The notes under the pieces are model-generated. The model had not been told where the DNA came from. It saw only the letters and a program-made list of their open reading frames with translations, and did not search any database. A stretch of 7,592 nucleotides of DNA from Paucimonas sp. (GTDB lineage: Bacteria > Pseudomonadota > Gammaproteobacteria > Burkholderiales > Burkholderiaceae_D), in NCBI GenBank assembly GCA_029266815.1, contig JAQSWC010000166.1, forward strand, positions 1 through 7,592, given 5' to 3'. Within the stretch, counting starts at the first letter, position 1. Each line of letters opens with the position of its first letter. Shown here one piece after another: positions 5,157-7,592 of this stretch. The translations under genes and the position numbers were made by a program.

Positions 5157-7283
5157 TCAGGATTGTGCAGCTTCCGGCGATTCTTCTGACAGCACTGCCT
5201 TCATCGACAGTTTCAAGCGTCCGCGGTCATCCATTTCCACCACTTTTACGCGAACCTGTTGACCTTCCTTCAGATAATCGGCCACGGCATTCACGCGCTC
5301 ATTGGCGATCTGGCTGATGTGCAGCAGGCCATCCTTGCCGGGAATGACCTGAACGATGGCGCCGAAGTCGAGTAGCTTCAGCACGGTACCTTCATAGATC
5401 TTGCCGATCTCGACCGACGCGGTCAGTTCCTCGATGCGGCGCTTGGCTTCCTGGCCGGCTGCAGCATCAACTGATGCGATGGTCACCACGCCTTCATCGG
5501 TGATGTCGATCTGCGTGCCGGTTTCTTCCGTCAGCGCGCGGATCACTGCACCGCCCTTGCCGATCACGTCGCGAATCTTCTCGGGATTGATCTTGATGGT
5601 GATAAGGCGAGGCGCGAAATTGGACAGCTCGGTCTTGGTATGCGGCATAGCTTCCTGCATTTTCGCCAGGATGTGCATGCGGCCTTCCTTCGCCTGTGCG
5701 AGAGCGACCTGCATGATTTCCTTGGTAATGCCCTGGATCTTGATGTCCATCTGCAGCGCGGTAATGCCATTGGCCGTACCTGCCACCTTGAAATCCATGT
5801 CACCGAGGTGATCTTCATCGCCGAGGATATCGGTCAGCACTGCGAACTTGTTGCCGTCCTTGATCAGGCCCATCGCAATACCGGCAACGTGAGCCTTGAC
5901 CGGCACGCCGGCGTCCATCAATGCGAGGCAGCCGCCGCAGACCGATGCCATCGACGAAGAGCCGTTGGATTCGGTGATCTCGGACACCAGACGCACGGAG
6001 TAGCTGAACTCTTCCGGCGCCGGCAACACGGCTTCCAACGCGCGCTTGGCAAGACGTCCGTGGCCGATTTCACGGCGCTTCGGCGAACCGACACGGCCTG
6101 TCTCGCCAGTGGCGAACGGAGGCATGTTGTAGTGAAGCATGAAGCGGTCCGAATACTCGCCCATCAAAGCATCGATCTTCTGCTCGTCACGTGCTGTGCC
6201 CAGTGTAGCGATGACCAGTGCCTGCGTCTCGCCGCGTGTGAACAATGCAGAACCGTGGGTACGGGGCAGCACACTGTTGCGAATCGAGATCGGGCGCACG
6301 GTGCGCGTGTCGCGGCCGTCAATGCGCGGCTCGCCTTCGAGGATCTGCGAGCGGACGATCTTCGCCTCAAGATCAAACATGATGGAGCTGACTTCGCCGC
6401 CATCGGGCGCGCTCGTGCCGCTCGATGCAGCCTCGGCTGCAAGCGCTGCGTCCACTTCCGCGGACACCGTATTCAGTTTTGCAGTACGTGCTTGCTTGTC
6501 CTTGGTCTGATAGGCTTCGCGCAGTTTGCCTTCAGCGAGCTGCGTAATGCGTGCGATCAGCGCTTCGTTCTTGGGCGCCGGGCTCCACTGCACTTCCGGC
6601 TTGCCGCCGTCGCGCACCAGATCGTGGATCGCATCGATCACGGCTTTCATCTGGGTATGGCCGTAGACGACCGCGCCCAGCATGATTTCTTCGGACAGCT
6701 GGTTCGCTTCCGATTCCACCATGAGCACAGCCTGTTCGGTACCGGCAACCACCAGGTCCATTTCAGATGTCGCCATCTGCGATGTAGTCGGGTTCAGTAC
6801 ATATTCGCCATTGAGGTAACCGACGCGGGCCGCGCCGATTGGGCCGGCGAACGGAATGCCCGCGACGCACAAGGCCGCGGAGGCGCCGATCATCGACGGA
6901 ATGTCCGGATCGATTTCGGGATTAACCGACAAGACGTGAATGATGACCTGAACTTCATTCAGGTAACCCTCAGGGAACAGCGGGCGGATCGGACGATCGA
7001 TCAGGCGCGAAGTCAGTGTTTCCTTTTCCGAAGGACGGCCTTCACGTTTGAAGAAGCCGCCCGGAATACGGCCGGCTGCGTAGGTCTTTTCCACATAGTC
7101 AACCGTCAGCGGGAAAAAATCCTGCCCGGGCTTGGCATCCTTCTTGGCGACGACGGTCGCCAGCACAACGGTGTCTTCCACCGACACGATCACTGCACCC
7201 GACGCCTGGCGGGCGATCTCGCCTGTTTCCAGGGTCACTTGATGCTGGCCGTACTGGAAGGTCTTGGTCACTTTATTGAACAC
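5157..7283 (-). CDS. pnp: Polyribonucleotide nucleotidyltransferase (PNPase)
   Basis: PNPase degrades RNA from the 3' end by phosphorolysis, releasing nucleoside diphosphates, and can add tails in reverse; it is a trimeric cytoplasmic enzyme of mRNA decay. The 708-residue product is full length. It has a first RNase PH domain (about 1-145, with FFPLTVDYVEKTYAAGRIPGG), an alpha-helical linker (about 150-300) and a second RNase PH domain (about 320-550). The second carries RIDGRDTRTVRPI, FATGETGRVGSPKRREIGHG and the active-site segment GDEDHLGDMDF at 488-498, with Asp489 and Asp495. A KH domain with the GxxG loop in VIGKGG (573-578) and a C-terminal S1 domain (about 625-693, LLDFGAIVQV, DGLLHISQIA) follow. 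The start is a GTG at 7283, giving the standard MFNKVTKTFQYG; only a weak purine-rich stretch precedes it. It lies 223 bp after rpsO, the usual partner, with a terminator between them. Confidence 0.99.
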   Translation of the reverse strand: MFNKVTKTFQYGQHQVTLETGEIARQASGAVIVSVEDTVVLATVVAKKDAKPGQDFFPLTVDYVEKTYAAGRIPGGFFKREGRPSEKETLTSRLIDRPIRPLFPEGYLNEVQVIIHVLSVNPEIDPDIPSMIGASAALCVAGIPFAGPIGAARVGYLNGEYVLNPTTSQMATSEMDLVVAGTEQAVLMVESEANQLSEEIMLGAVVYGHTQMKAVIDAIHDLVRDGGKPEVQWSPAPKNEALIARITQLAEGKLREAYQTKDKQARTAKLNTVSAEVDAALAAEAASSGTSAPDGGEVSSIMFDLEAKIVRSQILEGEPRIDGRDTRTVRPISIRNSVLPRTHGSALFTRGETQALVIATLGTARDEQKIDALMGEYSDRFMLHYNMPPFATGETGRVGSPKRREIGHGRLAKRALEAVLPAPEEFSYSVRLVSEITESNGSSSMASVCGGCLALMDAGVPVKAHVAGIAMGLIKDGNKFAVLTDILGDEDHLGDMDFKVAGTANGITALQMDIKIQGITKEIMQVALAQAKEGRMHILAKMQEAMPHTKTELSNFAPRLITIKINPEKIRDVIGKGGAVIRALTEETGTQIDITDEGVVTIASVDAAAGQEAKRRIEELTASVEIGKIYEGTVLKLLDFGAIVQVIPGKDGLLHISQIANERVNAVADYLKEGQQVRVKVVEMDDRGRLKLSMKAVLSEESPEAAQS

Positions 7284-7305
7284 GGTATTTACTTTCTATT
7301 TTTGC

Positions 7306-7328
7306 CGACAGAGTTTCAGGCGCTGTCG
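7306..7328 (-). promoter_or_regulatory. Small hairpin in the pnp leader
   Basis: CGACAG (7306-7311) and CTGTCG (7323-7328) can form a 6-bp stem around an 11-nt loop, 22 bases upstream of the pnp GTG. In E. coli, pnp mRNA is autoregulated through an RNase III-cleaved leader hairpin, but that stem is much longer. A role here is speculative. A second weak inverted repeat (CTCGA at 7349-7353, TCGAG at 7370-7374) lies further upstream. No clear pnp promoter was found in this gap. Confidence 0.25.
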
Positions 7329-7439
7329 TTCACCTCACCACAGATGCACTCGATCCTTAGGTATCCTTCTCGAGCCATCTCATCGTTTTACAGCCTCACT
7401 GCAATTACACACTGCATTCGACAGGAACTTCCAAAGACA

Positions 7440-7473
7440 AAATGCCCGCATCAGATAACTGACGCAGGCATTT
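7440..7473 (-). terminator. Intrinsic terminator downstream of rpsO
   Basis: A 15-bp stem, with two G-U wobbles in the minus-strand RNA, pairs 7440-7454 with 7459-7473 around a 4-nt loop. On the minus strand it is followed by TTTGTCTTT, giving a U-rich tail. It starts 33 bases after the rpsO stop. In E. coli a similar terminator between rpsO and pnp lets some transcription read through, and the same may hold here. Confidence 0.85.
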
Positions 7474-7506
7474 GATCATCGAATCGGAACAGGATAAAAC
7501 AACCGA

Positions 7507-7592
7507 TTACTTACGCAGACCCAGTTTCTCGATCAACGCACGATAGCGGGTCGCATCTTTGCCCTTCAGGTAGGAGAGCAGGCTCTTGCGGC
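7507..7592 (-). CDS. rpsO: 30S ribosomal protein S15 (partial, C-terminal 27 residues)
   Basis: Only the end of the gene is in the window; its start lies beyond the right edge. The 27 readable residues include RKSLLSYLKGKDATRYRALI and end EKLGLRK followed by TAA, the characteristic C-terminus of S15. S15 is a primary 16S rRNA-binding protein that organises the platform of the small ribosomal subunit. Its position directly upstream of pnp on the same strand is the classic rpsO-pnp arrangement and supports the call. Autoregulation of S15, known from E. coli, acts at the mRNA 5' end, which is not visible here. Confidence 0.97.
   Translation of the reverse strand, partial: RKSLLSYLKGKDATRYRALIEKLGLRK

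Noticed and set aside
5640..7475. A 611-codon open frame on the plus strand opposite pnp
   Set aside because: It is antisense to nearly all of pnp, is rich in His, Arg, Cys and Gln with no family motif, and is explained by codon bias of the real gene on the other strand.

Overview
The window is a stretch of bacterial chromosome, very probably from a betaproteobacterium of the order Burkholderiales. An Oxalobacteraceae genome of the Herminiimonas/Janthinobacterium type is my best guess, from protein similarity recalled from memory, the moderate GC content and the gene order; no search was run. Most genes are on the minus strand, so transcription runs mainly from right to left.

Right end to left: the last codons of rpsO (ribosomal protein S15) are followed by a strong hairpin terminator, a 224-bp gap and a complete pnp (polynucleotide phosphorylase, GTG start). 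Convergent with pnp, and separated from it by a near-perfect bidirectional terminator, is one plus-strand gene. It encodes a soluble PAS-GAF-GGDEF diguanylate cyclase whose catalytic and inhibitory-site residues are all intact. Divergent from this gene, after a 342-bp gap with no recognisable gene, is a zinc-independent quinone oxidoreductase gene (qor type). It is broken by an internal deletion that also shifts the frame, so it is called a pseudogene.

Next on the minus strand come tpiA (triosephosphate isomerase), which has a good sigma-70-like promoter just past the dead qor gene, and secG 29 bp later. A tRNA-Leu(GAG) with its own promoter and an intrinsic terminator follows, then nuoA and the first 141 codons of nuoB, the start of the respiratory complex I operon. 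The block tpiA-secG-tRNA-Leu-nuoAB is housekeeping: glycolysis, protein export, translation and NADH oxidation. Transcription signals split it into tpiA-secG, the tRNA, and nuo.

The accessory part is the middle of the window: the decayed qor, the empty divergent gap with a possible short leader ORF, and the diguanylate cyclase. There is no CRISPR array, insertion sequence, phage gene or clearly new multi-gene system. The points most worth following are the qor deletion and the placement of a c-di-GMP synthase beside pnp, because PNPase is a known partner of c-di-GMP enzymes in E. coli.
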